From NCBI GenBank assembly GCA_029582265.1, contig CM055837.1, positions 12,103,926-12,167,925 on the forward strand: a stretch of DNA of 64,000 nt, read 5' to 3'. How positions within the stretch are numbered: position 1 is the first letter of the stretch; the number at the start of each line of letters is the position of its first letter. The stretch is from Zoroaster sp. YZ-2022 (Eukaryota; Echinodermata; Asteroidea; Forcipulatida; Zoroasteridae). Under the pieces are notes generated by a model. It was not told the DNA's origin. It made no database searches and saw only the letters and a program-made list of their open reading frames with translations. Both the position numbers and the translations under genes were made by a program. This document shows, in pieces, positions 12,340-24,907 of this stretch.

Positions 12340-12876
12340 AACTAATTGTCAAAAAATATTTACAAAAAGATGACCCCATTTTGACCTTACTTTCTGTCCA
12401 AACCGGAAGTCAAAGTTTAATATTTAAAAAAATCATATCTCAACCACAAGAGGTAAATTGACATTTTTTGCACCATTATATAGATGTTAATTGTCGAAAA
12501 ATATTTACACAAGGGTGACCCCAATTTGACCTTACTTTGCTGTCCAAACCGGAAGTCAAAGTTTAATATTTAAAAAAAATCATATCTCAACAACCACAAG
12601 AGGTAAATTAAAATCTTTTGCACCATTGTACTGATCGTTAATTGTCAAAAAATATTTTTAAAAAGGATACCCCAATTTGACCTTTAGTTCCGTCCAAACC
12701 GGAAGTCAAAGTTTAATATTTAAAAAAAAATCATCCACAAGAGGTAAATTCACTATCTTTGAACCATTGTACAGATCGTTAATTGTCCAAAAGTTTTTCA
12801 ACAAAGTTGACCCCAATTTGACCTTTACCTCTTCCCGAACACCTAGTGTTTGTCAATACAAACACCAATCTCTAGT
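12340..12876. repeat. Tandem ~150-bp repeat with CCGGAAGTCAAAG core
   Basis: Three to four units with the core CCGGAAGTCAAAGTTTAATA at about 12402, 12550 and 12703. The array ends with a stem-loop (AGTGTTTGTCAATACAAACA) followed by CTCTAGTTG. 27771-28131 is the same family in the opposite orientation. Confidence 0.8.
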
Positions 12877-13068
12877 TGTAATTATTATACCAACTCTTGG
12901 ACAAAACCTTTGGAAACAGCTCATCCTGTTAACAAGATGCAGCACTGGAGCATTTTAAGGGTGAATTTTCTAATATTATAAGCAATATGCTTAAAACTGA
13001 GTGTGACTTCCCTGAGTAGTCCTAAGGCTCGTTTCGTAAAGTGGGTCAACAACGACAGAGATTCATAC

Positions 13069-13351
13069 CAATGACATTGACATCGACATCGACCGAGGAC
13101 AAACACTGGGTTACCAGCAACAACTGACACACGTCGAGCACGTGATTGTCTCCCCACTTTAAACCAGTCACCTGATGCGACAACCATTCTTTTGTTATTG
13201 TTCTTAACATGTGAATTGGGAACTAGATTATCCAATCCATGTCATATAATATATGGCACTGGGTCAGTTACTGGACTGGGTGATTTGATGTCCTTGGTGG
13301 AGCTGTATATATTTTGAGGGCAGGTTACCGTTAGTGTTGTAGGTCTCATAA
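13069..13351 (-). pseudogene. Decayed HYR-domain exon
   Basis: Minus-strand copy of the exon at 13508-13806. It begins with a matching PTTLTVTCPQNIYSS segment and ends at the same kind of donor (GTCATTG|GTATGA, phase 1). The middle contains an in-frame stop and frame changes, and the conserved cysteines of the second half are lost, although SGDWFKVG is still recognisable in another frame. It is separated from its better-preserved neighbour by a 156-bp gap. HYR (hyalin repeat) domains are immunoglobulin-like extracellular modules commonly encoded by one phase-1 exon each, and such exons duplicate easily. Alternatively, one or two sequencing indels could exaggerate the damage. Confidence 0.65.
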
Positions 13352-13507
13352 CTGTTCCCGAGACCACTTATTGATTCCTTGAAGTCTTACAACCGAGCCC
13401 TTGTTTTGACCCGATGGTTTATGTCAAATAATGACCCCAAAAAGTTATCAATATGTCGTATCGTCCAGTAAAATAACTCCAATCTACAAGTACAGAGAAA
13501 TCCATAC

Positions 13508-13806
13508 CTATGACATAGACTAAGAACACACACTGTCCCTGGTTACCAGCCGCATCTGACGCCGAACACGTGATTGTCGTGTCACCTGCGTTAAACGTGT
13601 CACCTGAACTGACGGTCCTCCCTTCGTCACCAACCTCACACGTGATTTGGTTAATAGGTATAATACCATCCACGTCATCTATGGCACTAAATTGCTTTAA
13701 GTACCAGCGGACTGGACAGGTGAATCAATGTCATTGGTGGAGCTGTATATATCTTTGGGACAAGTTACTGTAAGACCTTGAGAATGAACTGGTTCCGTTG
13801 TGGGAC
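13508..13806 (-). CDS. HYR-domain exon (one frameshift)
   Basis: The minus strand encodes a hyalin-repeat module: LTVTCPKDIYSS at the start, then IDDVDGIIPINQITCEV, SSGDTFNAGDTTITCSASD and AAGNQGQCVFLVYVI. The GDTTITCSASDAAGNQGQC signature is characteristic. A splice acceptor (TATCCTATCCAG) and a donor (GTCATAG|GTATGG) frame a 299-bp exon with phase-1 ends. A multiple of three would be expected, and the one-base discrepancy matches a visible frame change between SPVQ and WYLKQF. HYR proteins are secreted adhesive or lectin-like proteins. The break means either a pseudogene or a sequence error. Confidence 0.75.
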
Positions 13807-15120
13807 CTGGATAGGATATACATTTGAGGTTTATTAGAAGAACTTCTAAACTTATTGGAGAATTTTGAGAACAACTTTTACACTTACTGTTTTCGCTAAA
13901 TGTTGTGAGGACGATTTGGGGGTGATGTCTTGATGAGGTTACATATTGATCGTGTAAAAAGTGAACTATGGGGGCACAATACAGGTTTGTTGTATCTCAC
14001 GAACCACGTGATTTTGAGTCCAAGTGCCATCAAACATAACGAACCTTCATTAGTAATCTATCATCTTGGCTCCCTGTAGTCATTGATATTGGGTATTCGT
14101 ATTCGTAAATATATTTCATTTAGTTTCATGTATTGGGCCTATATAGGTGCCAACAATACGATGTCCACGAAAACGCTTTTCTTGGTGAAACATGGGAAAC
14201 AATATTATCATACCGTCTGTAACACATGAGCAATTCTCGTTTATGTTTTCAAGTCATTATGTGTATCATGTGTAGCAAATTAATTTTATGACATTTGTTA
14301 CGGCCACAACTATTCCTATATAGGCCTATTACAATGTAAATGCGATTTCAGCGATCTCTAGCAATTGTTTGACGCAAGAAAAATTCAAACAGCTTAAGAT
14401 TAAACTCGAATACTGCAACACTGAAACTAAATACGATGGATTAATTAACGCACTGACACGAAAGCTGACAAGATAAAATGGAATCAATATTCAGATAATT
14501 TAGAGTGATACAATGGCCTATGAAACAATCTGGGCCAGTGGCGTAAATTTGTTGTGAAAGGTTGGGAATGATTCAGACACTTTGGTGTCAAGTTTATGGT
14601 GGTAGCAAAACATCCCTTGACATGCTTCCATTAACGCAAAACTGCTACTTTCTTTGTATCAAGATATACAATGAAGTTATAAAGCTTGTCACATTATGCA
14701 TTTATATTTTTTAATATTAATTCATACGTAATTGTTGTTTTCCAAGGGGACAAACATTCAATTGGGATATTGTTTTACTAATTTTACTTTAAAATAAATG
14801 ATAGCACCCCAGACATCAAGATTTCAAGCGATGTGTGATAAAATCTTCAAATTTATACAAAGTAAAGTTTTATGTAAAATTGTGACATTTTTTTCGAAAG
14901 ATTACCAGTAGTATAAAAAGGTTTTCAGTAAAATTTGTGAAACTATTTCCCGATTGAAATCGTTGATTTCAGGAGACTAAACTTTAGAATAAATATGAAA
15001 CAATGTGCGTGCATTTTTTTCTCGTTAACCACTCGTTAAATTTCTTCCATTGACACATTGCTGACTCCTTAAATGAAATAATCTAAATAATAAATAATAA
15101 GCCGCTTGATGTATTCTTAC
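13807..15120. other. Probable intron of HYR gene
   Basis: AT-rich DNA between two predicted minus-strand exons; no element recognised. Confidence 0.35.
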
Positions 15121-15193
15121 CTCCTGTAATGACCGTTGCAGCAACCTCCGTTGAACTCATTAGAAGTTCCCGTGAATTTGTGCTACAGGTCGC
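15121..15193 (-). CDS. Short candidate exon upstream of HYR exons
   Basis: The reverse complement has an acceptor (ATTTATAG), a 73-bp open segment ending EVAATVITG, and a strong donor (GGAG|GTAAGAATAC) in phase 1. That phase fits the acceptor of the HYR exon at 13806, where the split codon would read glycine. A Thr/Ser-rich linker before a HYR module is common. No domain of its own is visible, so the call rests on splice signals and phase. Confidence 0.4.
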
Positions 15194-15229
15194 CTATAAA
15201 TAATGTCATAAATTAATCATACTAAGTTA

Positions 15230-15755
15230 TGAAAGAGGCACTCTAAGGTCAAATTCAGTTTTGTGATGCACTCATTTTCCAATAGATAATAGTCCTTATT
15301 ATCTATTGTCTATCTAATAGACCTTATTAAAGTGTGAACAAAAATTACAAGTCTCTAACTTCACTTTAAAGTGGTGTAACATATCATTTTATTTGATACC
15401 CTTTCGACGTCACTATTTTCTTACGGTAAATGAGTCTGTAACATTCCATACAGGAATTTTTTGTTTGTCAAAAAGTCAATTTCAACGCCGATTTGATCAA
15501 ATATTGTGGAGATTCAGGAATGAAGTGCAAATTCACCGTACAAAAATGTAGAGATCCATTTATTTGAAATGTGACGTCACTGATGTCTTTGGATGTTAAC
15601 AAATTTCACACAGGAAGGTTATCAAATAAAATGACATTTTACATCACTTTAACGTGAGGTTAGAGACTATTTTTTTGTAATTTTTTCACACTTTAATAAG
15701 GACTCTAGTTATTGGAAAATCAGAAAACTAAATTTGACCTTAGAGCCCCTCTTGA
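15230..15755. repeat. Foldback element with ~28-bp inverted ends
   Basis: Left end GAGGCACTCTAAGGTCAAAT and right end (reverse complement) GAGGGGCTCTAAGGTCAAAT. Further mirrored blocks lie inside (ACTTTAATAAGG, ATCAAATAAAATGA, GTGACGTCA), so the whole 525 bp is a long imperfect palindrome. Non-coding. Confidence 0.75.
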
Positions 15756-16016
15756 AGCACTTTTGTAACAGCAGTATGCACCAGGTTATATTACAGACAG
15801 GAAAATAACTCTGGAATTTCCATTTCATTTGTTGTATTTTTGTTTTAGAAAAGTAAAATCATAAATGCACTATAGACTATATAGTTTGCATTTGACTGCA
15901 GCAAATAATAATATAGAACAGGAGCCAATTTCATAGAGCAGATACAATTGCTTTACCAGAATATTTGCTCAGTATTCTCAGAATGGCCTTTAGTTTTAAC
16001 GTGTAACGGCGATTCG

Positions 16017-16225
16017 TAAAGGGATAATATCGCCACGATTAACAGGGCATGGAATTAGAGTGCTCGTTTTAGATTAAATCAGAAACTCAAAATAATACCC
16101 CACATGATAAGGTCATATTACCGTTGTTGCTGCATAAATAAGCCAGTAATTTTCACTCACTAGAGGACACCGATTCTATGCCCTGTTCAAAGTCTGCTCT
16201 GATCGTGACAATACTATCCCTTTAA
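16017..16225. repeat. MITE family M1, copy 2
   Basis: Same inverted ends and interior as 7111-7324. It splits a dispersed repeat also present uninterrupted near 5428-5590. Confidence 0.8.
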
Positions 16226-17218
16226 ACTTTCTAAATATAAGCGAAATCATCAACGCGGTAATAACGGGGCCACTTATATCAGAATCAATAACAGCGAACG
16301 AACAATTACGTATTCTCACAGAAATTGAATAATTTTACGGAACACCAAATATCAGTAGGTATCCATGGTTTCATCAGTCAGCGTGAAGGTACACAACGTG
16401 TTGTTTTGGTTATATCTACCTCAAGGACTCCAAAAGGGAAACAAAATTATACCAGTTGGAAATCTAAGCAAACTTTGGTGTCAATATTTATATCTTAGGT
16501 GTTATCGTTTAAGTAAAATTATTGAAACAATTTCCTAAATGAATTTCTGTCTTCACGAAGACATAAATTCCACATTGGAATAAATAAGATCTTAGGGCAT
16601 TCATTTTTTTCTCGTTTTATTCTCGTTAACAACACAGTGAAATAAGTTGAAAATTTCACAGGTTGTTTTTTTATACATTTTGATTGGTTTAAAGTATGGA
16701 TGCATTTACATACATATTTTACCAATGCATGGCTTTCAATAAGAGGGATTAGACACAGTGTAAATAGGCGAAAACGGATTTATGACTTAGAATGATAAAT
16801 TTAGTGTATGCAAAATAATGGCAGAAATAGTGATGATTCAGTTGATGTTCTGTCACGATCACAGACGTGAAGCAAGAAGTATTTCCCACAGGAGACCAAA
16901 TTAAAACTAGAAATTTAGTGTTTGTTTGATTACAAACACTAGGTGTTCGGGTTGTTTTAGTAAAGGTGCATCTTATCTAACTAACTTTAAATAGGAAAAA
17001 TAAAAAAAAAATTCATATTTGCGTCATTTGTCATCTATTGTTTAAAATTTGTGATTTTGTTCATGGGGGACTTTTTGGTTATGGCTTTTATAAGAGTTTA
17101 TTCCAATCGCGGTACTTTATAAATCCGTCTCCAAACAAACTTTACAGAGAGGTATGGAAATACTTTTGTTTTCACCTTCCGCTACGGAACACAAGGGCAG
17201 ATAAGCATCACATCATTC
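16226..17218. other. Non-coding DNA
   Basis: No gene. 16917-16960 contains a stem-loop plus GGTGTTCGGG terminus of the dispersed hairpin-ended repeat family. Confidence 0.4.
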
Positions 17219-17575
17219 TTAATAATAATAATAATAATGTGTGGACTTATATAGCGCACGTATCCACCAACTGAGTGGTGCTCAAGGTGCATTATATTAT
17301 TACCCCTGCTCATAAGGCTCATAAGGCTCATAAATCATTCCTGAACCCATCTCAGCTCCCTGGGGAGTATACAGCTCAATTGCTGCCATTACAGCGCATA
17401 TAGGGCTAATCAACCAACTCTGCCCTCACAGGTACCCATTTAACCCCTGGGTGGAGAGAAACAATTATGGTTGAGTGTCTTGCTCAAGGACACAAGTGTC
17501 ACGGCCGGGATTCGAACCCACATTCTGCTGCTAACACCAGAACTTGAGTCCGGTAAGCTAGACTGCTGATTGATG
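17219..17575 (-). repeat. tRNA-Leu-derived SINE, copy 1 (5' truncated)
   Basis: Minus-strand SINE: the (ATT)n tail lies at 17219, the body holds TATATAGCGCACGTATCCAC and the tRNA-related box B (GGGATTCGAACCC on plus) is near 17510. It stops before the tRNA 5' end seen in the copy at 42709-43067. Confidence 0.8.
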
Positions 17576-17695
17576 TGTATCATTGTAAAATACATTGAGT
17601 GGTTGAATAATTTTGATCTTCGAAATATTAAACTTTAAATTAATGTTAATTGGTAACTAAAAGTTACGGAAGGGACACAGTAAAAAAAATACTGG

Positions 17696-17840
17696 GCTTA
17701 AGTCATAATTATGACTTAATTAAGTTCTATCTTGATATTGGACTGTAACAGAAAGAATATTGGGGGCGCCGAAAGCATGATCAAACTAAGTCATATTAAG
17801 TCAGTCATAATTATGACTTCTGCTAAGTCATAATTATGGG
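17696..17840. repeat. Cluster of AAGTCATAATTATGACTT palindromes
   Basis: Three palindromes of the type AGTCATAATTATGACT occur at 17701, about 17805 and about 17825, with inverted AAGTCATATTA pieces between them. Resembles a small foldback element. Confidence 0.6.
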
Positions 17841-18194
17841 ATAATATGACTTTAGCCGAGTATTTACATTTTTAAAACTATATTATGTCCCTTTAACGCT
17901 TTCGTAAAAAGTTGTGATTTGTTATCGAGTTGGAAACATTTTCCAACCACTAAATGTGCATAGCGCCCTCAATAGTTTGTATTTTTCGAGCCCTGAGCTG
18001 ATGACGACGACCGACTGATGGTACTTGCGGGACGACGACATGGCGGTGGACTGGTTGAACGGTTGTTTTGATTTTTACAAAGTAAAACCAAAATTGTTTT
18101 GGAAAGTTTGAGATTGTGTACCCGCAAATGTTGGAATTTTAAAGAGCGTGATATGTGCATAAAGTGTGTGATTGCACACATGTGTATTTTTCAC

Positions 18195-18512
18195 TTCAAC
18201 TTCCGGTTTCACCCGGAAGACAAGGTTAAATTGGGGTCATGTCTGTGTAACTTTTGCTCGGTTTTTCAAGACCTATCCGATGATGTGTGGATTGAAAAAT
18301 TCCGTTGTGGAGTTTAGGAGTTATGATTTTCTTTAAATATTAAACTTTGAATTAATATAATTCGACACATGATGACGTCATCATGACGTCACAGCAACGG
18401 TTTCGTCAGCTTGTTATGTTCTGTTCATGTGTTAAGTTCGAAGGCTGTATATGCTTAGCAAGGATGCCTTTGTTGCTGGACAATCGCCGCTGAGAAGAAG
18501 TAAAAAAAATAA
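18195..18512. repeat. CRE-bearing dispersed repeat (segment a), copy 1
   Basis: Starts at CTTCCGGTTTCACCCGGAAG, contains TTGAATTAATATAATTCGAC and a paired TGACGTCA block, and ends CGCTGAGAAGAAGTAAA. Other copies: 24382, 27597 (partial), 28885, 39661 and 51885, with diverged copies at 4950, 35290 and 53490. Confidence 0.8.
18373..18391. promoter_or_regulatory. Paired consensus CRE (TGACGTCA) sites
   Basis: Two perfect TGACGTCA octamers, 11 bp apart start to start (18373 and 18384), inside a dispersed repeat. This octamer is the CREB/ATF binding consensus; function here is inferred only. Confidence 0.5.
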
Positions 18513-18514
18513 AC

Positions 18515-18872
18515 TAGAGCTTAAGTGTTTGTTAGAACAAACACACGGTGTTCGAGTCAACTTCCAGTTCAATCAAATTATCAACGATGATGTCAATATC
18601 ATATTTTGCAAAGGTGTATCATCTTTTCTTATAACAATATCAATTTCATATTAAAAAATATATAAATTTTGCATTAGAATGTGTTGACTTTGGTCTTCTT
18701 GTTTGGACCGGAAGTAAAGGTCAGAACAGGTGATTTGAAGGTCATATATATGACACGATGAAACTTCCTCATGATCATGAAAAAATAACGTTAGTACTTG
18801 CTTTGGTTCAATTTCTGAAATTGGAAAATAATCCCTTTTTAAAAATGCCACTAGGGGCGCTCTGAACTTTGA
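18515..18872. repeat. Hairpin-ended dispersed repeat (segment b), copy 1
   Basis: Begins CTAGAGCTTAAGTGTTTGTT with a stem-loop (TGTTTGTTAGAACAAACA) and GGTGTTCGAG, and ends near CACTAGGGGCGCTCTGAACT. Copies: 39974 and 51328; related copies at 18887 and 19899. Confidence 0.8.
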
Positions 18873-18886
18873 TGATAATAATAATA

Positions 18887-19747
18887 ACTAGAGCTTAAGT
18901 GTTTGTTAGAACATACACACGGTGTTCGAGTCAACTTCCGGTTCAATCAAATTATCATCGATGATGTCAATATCATATTGTGCAAGGGTTTATCATCTTT
19001 TATAATAACAATATCAATTTCATATTCAAAAGACATATCAATTTTGCGTTAGAATGTGTTGAATTTGAACTTCCTGTTTGGACAGGAAGTAAAGGTCACA
19101 TTAGGTGGTTTGAAGGTCATATATGACCTCCTCATGATTATGAAAAAATAACAAATTTGTCAACTTATACATTAAATTGAAGCTATGAGATATGACCTTT
19201 TAAAATTTGTAAAATCGTTACTTCGTGTGCCACTAATTGGACCATTGGCAAGCATTTATGGTAACTCATTTCACAAGAATTACAAGCTATTAATGTAAGG
19301 AATTCAATTGTGTTTTTTGTTTTCTAATAGGTCATTTAGTTCTTGAGATATTGGCTGTTGAACTTGGAAATGTTGTGAGATTTAAGCAGTAAATTAGAAA
19401 TTAACAAGTGTGACTTGGAACACAATGTTTTTTATTTTAAATATTGACACTAGCCCAACACATGCTTTTCAAAAACCATGCTAGATGATAAATCAACATT
19501 AAAATTCACTCATATGAAAATAGTTTGCCAGGGTTGTAGGTAGCCAGATCAACCTATTCAACGTTATTATGGGCATAAAGTCACAAAGTTGATTTAGGAT
19601 AGAAGGGGACTACATGTATAGTAACTGGATTATACTTGGCTGCAAATTCAAAGAGCAGGAAGTGTGGGTTAAATTGTTTGGGGGAGTTTGGGGTTACTGA
19701 AGACACTGAAGCATGGAAGACCATATAAATATTTCCCCTTTCCTTTA
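18887..19747. repeat. Segment b/g repeat, copy 2
   Basis: Starts with the same hairpin terminus, then continues into segment g (ATGAGATATGACCTTTTAAA, CGTTACTTCGTGTGCCACTA). 19899-20660 is a close tandem-like paralogue. 19748-19898 holds a fragment of segment e. Confidence 0.75.
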
Positions 19748-19898
19748 GCTAATTAGCCTTTCATTAGAAAACAAGCTTATAACTACTACATGATAAAGTT
19801 GGAAGAAAGCTTGCATCCGTGCTTTCCATCTTCCACTGCCCCCCGCAGAAGAGTTTTTGTCAAAAAGTAAATAATTCCCAATTCAAACAAAATTAAAT

Positions 19899-20660
19899 GT
19901 AACTAGAGCTTAAGTGTTTGTTAGAACAAACACACGGTGTTCGAGTCCACTTCCGGTTCAATCAAATTTTCAACGATGATGTAAATATTATATTGTGCAA
20001 GGGTTTGTCATCTTTTATAATAACTATCAATTTCATATTCAAAAGACATATCAATTTTGCGTTAGAATGTGTTGAATTTGAACTTACTGTTTGGACAGGA
20101 AGTAAAGGTCAGATTAGGTGGTTTGAAGGTCATATATGACCTCCTCATGATTATGAAAAAAAAAATTGTCAACTTATACATCAAATTAAAGCTATGAGAT
20201 ATGACCTTTTAAAATTTGTAAAATCGTTACTTCGTGTGCCACTAATTGGACCATTGGCAAAGCATTTATGATAAGTCATTTCACAAGAATTACAAGCTAT
20301 TAATGTAAGGAATTCAATTGTGTTTTTTGTTTTCTAATATGTCATTTAGTTCTTGAGATATTGGCTGTTGAACTTGAAAAAGTTGTGAGATTTAAGCAAT
20401 AAATTAGAAATTAACAAGTGTGACTTGGAACACTGTTTTTTATTTTAAATATTGACACTAGCCCAACACATACTTTCAAAAACCATGCTCAATGATAAAT
20501 CAACATTAAAATCACTCATATGAAAATAGTTTGCCAGGGTTGTAGGCAGCCAGATCAACCTATTCAGCATTATTATGGGCATAAAGTCACAAAGTTTATT
20601 TAGCGTAGAAGGACTACATGTATAGTAACTGGATTAAAATTGGCTGGGGTTGCTTGTATG
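19899..20660. repeat. Segment b/g repeat, copy 3
   Basis: Near-identical to 18887-19650. It keeps the uninterrupted sequence (GCATAAAGTCACAAAG..GAAGGACTACATG) that a SINE splits at 42709. Confidence 0.8.
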
Positions 20661-20668
20661 GATATCAG

Positions 20669-21811
20669 CTAATTAGCCTTTCATTAGAAAACAAGCTTAT
20701 AACTACTACATGATAAAGTTGGAAGAAAGCTTGCATCCGTGCTTTCCATCTTCCCCTGCCCACCACAAAAAGTAAATAATTCCCAATTCAAACAAAATTA
20801 AATGTAATTATATCCACTAGATAAAATTTGATAATTGCTTGCCCTTTTGATTTTTTTATGGAAAAACCTTTCAATTCTAGATTTAAATGAAGCCAACATT
20901 GGTATTAAGTCTTGTATAAAAATTTATTTAATTGATGGACTGCATGTTTTTATACTGAGAGTGATCTTTATTTATAATATACTTCACTTTCAGGTCAAGT
21001 TTATAAAAAAGTGTAATGATAAATTGACAATGATAGTGACACTGTAATCAAGCATCTCCTTATTGTGACATGCTTATAAATTGTCTTTGTTTTCACCTAA
21101 TCTGCAAATAATTACAAAATAATTTATAAAATTTGAAAACAAAATTCTACATTGATTTTTACATTTTCAAGGTTGTACACATGATTGGCAAAATGTCTGT
21201 CCATACTACAGATTTACAACATAAAGATCAGATGCCATTTTGTACATAAATTGTTAGACACTGAAATAATCAAAGAGTTGTATGGGTGCTTGTAAATTGC
21301 TAATAAAACAATGAAATACATATTTATTTTAAATGTCTGTTGGGTTTCATGACTTGACTTTTGTGGTTCCACATTTCCCTCCCCACAATCAATTGAAACC
21401 ACTTTGTTGACCTGTTTAACCTACTTGTAACCAATCTAGAAATGAGTGTACATGGTCTTACACATGCAACAAGTGAAATGACTTCAGTGTAAATAGAACC
21501 CAACCATGATCCTTTGTTGACAAGAAAACAGAAACAATCTGCATTTAAAATAAATGTACACTCTGTATGTACGATTTAGTGAGTTCAGAATGGGTGACAT
21601 TCAGGGGTTGTCATTGGAATCGGTAATTTTGGAATAAAATGCCTTCCCCTCCCCCCAAGTTCTTAGTGATGGCATGTACTGCCACTGGTGATGAACCAAC
21701 ACATTTGTTTTCTAAAATTCTTTGGTCTATCATTGCAGGACTATATAATCAAAGAACTAGGAAGGAGGGGCAAACAAGCAATACAAGTATAAGGGGGCCC
21801 CTTATACTAGT
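20669..21811. repeat. Segment e repeat, copy 1
   Basis: From CTTTCATTAGAAAACAAGCT through ATGGGTGCTTGTAAATTGCT to the GGTAATTTTGGAATAAAATG region. Copies at 24908-25905 and 48774-49783. No coding capacity seen. Confidence 0.8.
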
Positions 21812-24380
21812 GCTTTAATTAGGTGATCTGGCAAAAGGTATTCCAAGGCTGACACACCCATGCAATGAAGATTGGGGGTTATGTTTACTATGTTTATATG
21901 GCCCAACTGCCAGGGATTCACTGTCGGCAATATACATTTTACTAGATCACCAACAGATATTGCTTAATAACTACATTTTGTGAGGATGTTTGGGTCCAGT
22001 CAAAATATAATAAGAATTCCTCAGTACTAATTTTGTTCTAACATGTTAAAGAAATTCCTAGAAAGACCTAGATATGTCTTGAGGTCCTAAAATCAATTCT
22101 CTTGAGGGTAAAGACTGCCACAGATAGGATAAGTCCATATAAAATAATTTGAATCATACATTAACTCCTTTGATGAATGGATAAACTTCAAATGCTGGCC
22201 ATTGGATCACAAAGTTACACAGACTCTGACACACCTTGTAGCAGTAGCACAAATGGATACCGATGATCTGAAATATAAACTAATCATGTAAAACAATATT
22301 AAATGTTTTCAAAGAGGGACGAAGAATAATGGGTCATGCTAACAAAACACACATAACTTAGAATGCCCTCATATGTTATTATCAGGATGATGGATTGATG
22401 TAACTTCAGAAAACTTATGCAACTTTAGAAAAAATGATCCCTTCAGAACAATGCCTTTAAGTTAGGTTTTACAATGGAATAGAAAGTTACATGTGACGTC
22501 TTCCTTCCTCCATGATGTGACTGTTTCATTATCTCAATAAATGTGCTGATATTTGTTTCTGGACTACTTTAGTGAGAAAATTAAGTGCTAGTATCAAGTA
22601 AACTGCAATGCATCCATCACCACACAAGACATAAGCACTACTAGTATTATGAGGAACTATAGACACTATAGTGTAGCTAAATTAACCGGATGTCAACCCG
22701 TACACATGCCAGTAAATATTCAGTAATAAATATTTTTACGGGTCGAGTTGACCAAAATGAGTATGAGTTGGTAATAGTACGAGTTGACCTGTTTTCACTG
22801 GGAAAGAATACAACATTGTGGATAAAGTTTAAAAAGAATTGCTTTTTGAAAATAAAAATCACAATCTTCAATGTAGGTTGGTGGGGTCATGTGAGTGGAT
22901 CATAGGGCAGTCAGGAGGAATGCAATCATCCACACACACACACACACATTTACAATAATTGTACCACAGATTTATTGGTTACCTTGGGGCTTGTGTTTTA
23001 GATGCTTTCTAGCTGTTGAACTGATTCTCACTGATGCCAGCCATTGCATCTAATTCCAATTACTCGGCATACTGGAGAGCTAAAATACAAAATATAAATA
23101 AATGTTCAAATGATTCTGTGAAAAAATTAATTCTGAATGGGGAAAGGCCAACATGTATTACTCCAGTAAGAGAATGCCCTCTATAATTGGTGTACACATG
23201 TTGTCCACCAACACACCTGCATGTTTATTTTCCAATTAAAACTCATATTAACTCATCCCTCTGCAGCTTTTTCTTCATTTATTAGTTTTCTTTTTTTATG
23301 TAGGCTCTTCATCTTTTTTTTATGTTATAAGACCTGACCTTTCTTTAAAGCATAGAGGGACAGACTTGTTATGCTTAATAATAACAAAACAACAAATGTA
23401 ACCTAGCTCAGAAAAACAGGTGCCCATATGACAATTTTGTGGCTACAACTAGCAGACTAATCAAGTAAAAGCATCTCTTTAGGTTGAGTTAGGGATATAT
23501 TTCGCTGACACGAAGAACATGCAGAATTGCAGAAGAGACAACAACACACGAACATGTATATATTTACATGGATTTGCATATATGTAGGCGAGTTACGATG
23601 CTCTTTTGACTTTGACTGCATGGCAGTTTTTAAACTTTTTTCTGGACAATAATCTATCCATGCTCAGTCATTATCCTTAGTTAAAATGCAAACTTAAAAT
23701 CATGTAGGTACACTGCAAAAACAGCGAAAGAGTAGACTCAGTATAGTTTTTACGAAATCATGAAATAGATGCAGTACAACAGTTTCGTCCGTCACGAACC
23801 TGCATTGGATTGTGCATGCAATAATTATGTTTACGATAGGCCTACTTTACAAACGCACATTCTAGGCCAATAAACCTCTAAATAATGTCTACTTACCTCT
23901 TAATAATGCAATTATATTTTCCTCTTTCTCGGTAACCCATTTTATTTTCTTGTATTTTGCTTTGGAGTTAATAAGAACGGCAAAATTCCTCAGTATTTTT
24001 TCATGTAAACGAGAATTAAATGGCCGCCGCTGAAAATGTTTTGCTTGTGATAAAATGTCACGTGATCACTGATACGCAATGTGATTGGAGATATAGATTG
24101 CCTCGACAGATTGCCTCAAAGTAGAAAGCCAGCTAGTCTACTCATTGCCACTGGATTGCATGAAATGCCACACAGGGCAATCTCCGAGCAATCTCCGAGC
24201 AATCTCATTGCCAGCAACTTTTATTGCCTGAAAATTGCCCGAAAATTGCCCCGTCTGACAAGGCCTTTACGTTGTAGGCCAATATTAAACTCCGTATATT
24301 GCTGTGTGTACGTATTCTGTGCACACGCGATATGTCTATTCGTACATACAGGGAATAGTAATTCAGCATATTGTTTCACT
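21812..24380. repeat. Segment f long repeat, copy 1 (~2.6 kb)
   Basis: Highly similar to 36642-39658 over its whole length (for example GGTATTCCAAGGCTGACACA near the start and GATTGCCTCAAAGTAGAAAG near the end). Includes a short (AC)n at about 22930. ORFs here are short and not conserved in frame between copies. Confidence 0.85.
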
Positions 24381-24381
24381 T

Positions 24382-24907
24382 AACCTTCCGGTTTCGACCG
24401 GAAGGAAAGGTCAGATTGGGGTCACGTCTGAAAACGAAATGTGACATAGTTCAAGATCTTTAAGATAATAAAAAGATTGTGAAAATATCTTATATGGTTC
24501 ATGAGATATGATTTTTTGAAATTTATAAATTTTCAACTTCCATTTTTGACCGGAAGGAAAGGTCAGATTGGGGTCACGTCTAAAAACGAAAAATTACATA
24601 ATTCAAGATCTTTCAGATTATGTAAAGATTGTGAAAATATCTATTGTGGTTCATGAGATATGATTTTTCGAAATATTAAACTTTGATTTAGCGTAATTCG
24701 ACACCTGATGACGTAATCATGACGTCACAGAAAACGGTTTCGTCTGCTTGATATGTTCTGTTTATGTGTTAAGTTTGAAGGCTGTATATGCTTAGCAAGG
24801 ATGCCTTTGTTACCGGACAGATCGCCACTGAGAAGGAGAAGTAAAAAAAAAATAATAAAAAAACAGTACAAAAACAATAGGTGTTCGCGCTGCGCTCTCG
24901 AACACCT
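24382..24907. repeat. Segment a repeat, copy 2 (internally duplicated)
   Basis: Two successive TTCCGGTTT/TTCCATTTTTGACCGGAAGG units (about 24385 and 24538), then TGACGTAA/TGACGTCA and the CACTGAGAAGGAGAAGTAAA end. It terminates in a stem-loop AGGTGTTCGCGCTGCGCTCT whose arm is closed by CGAACACCT. Confidence 0.75.

Noticed and set aside
24081..24383. 100-codon ORF
   Set aside because: Consists of degenerate GCAATCTCC/ATTGCC repeats; the paralogue at 39360-39600 does not keep the frame.
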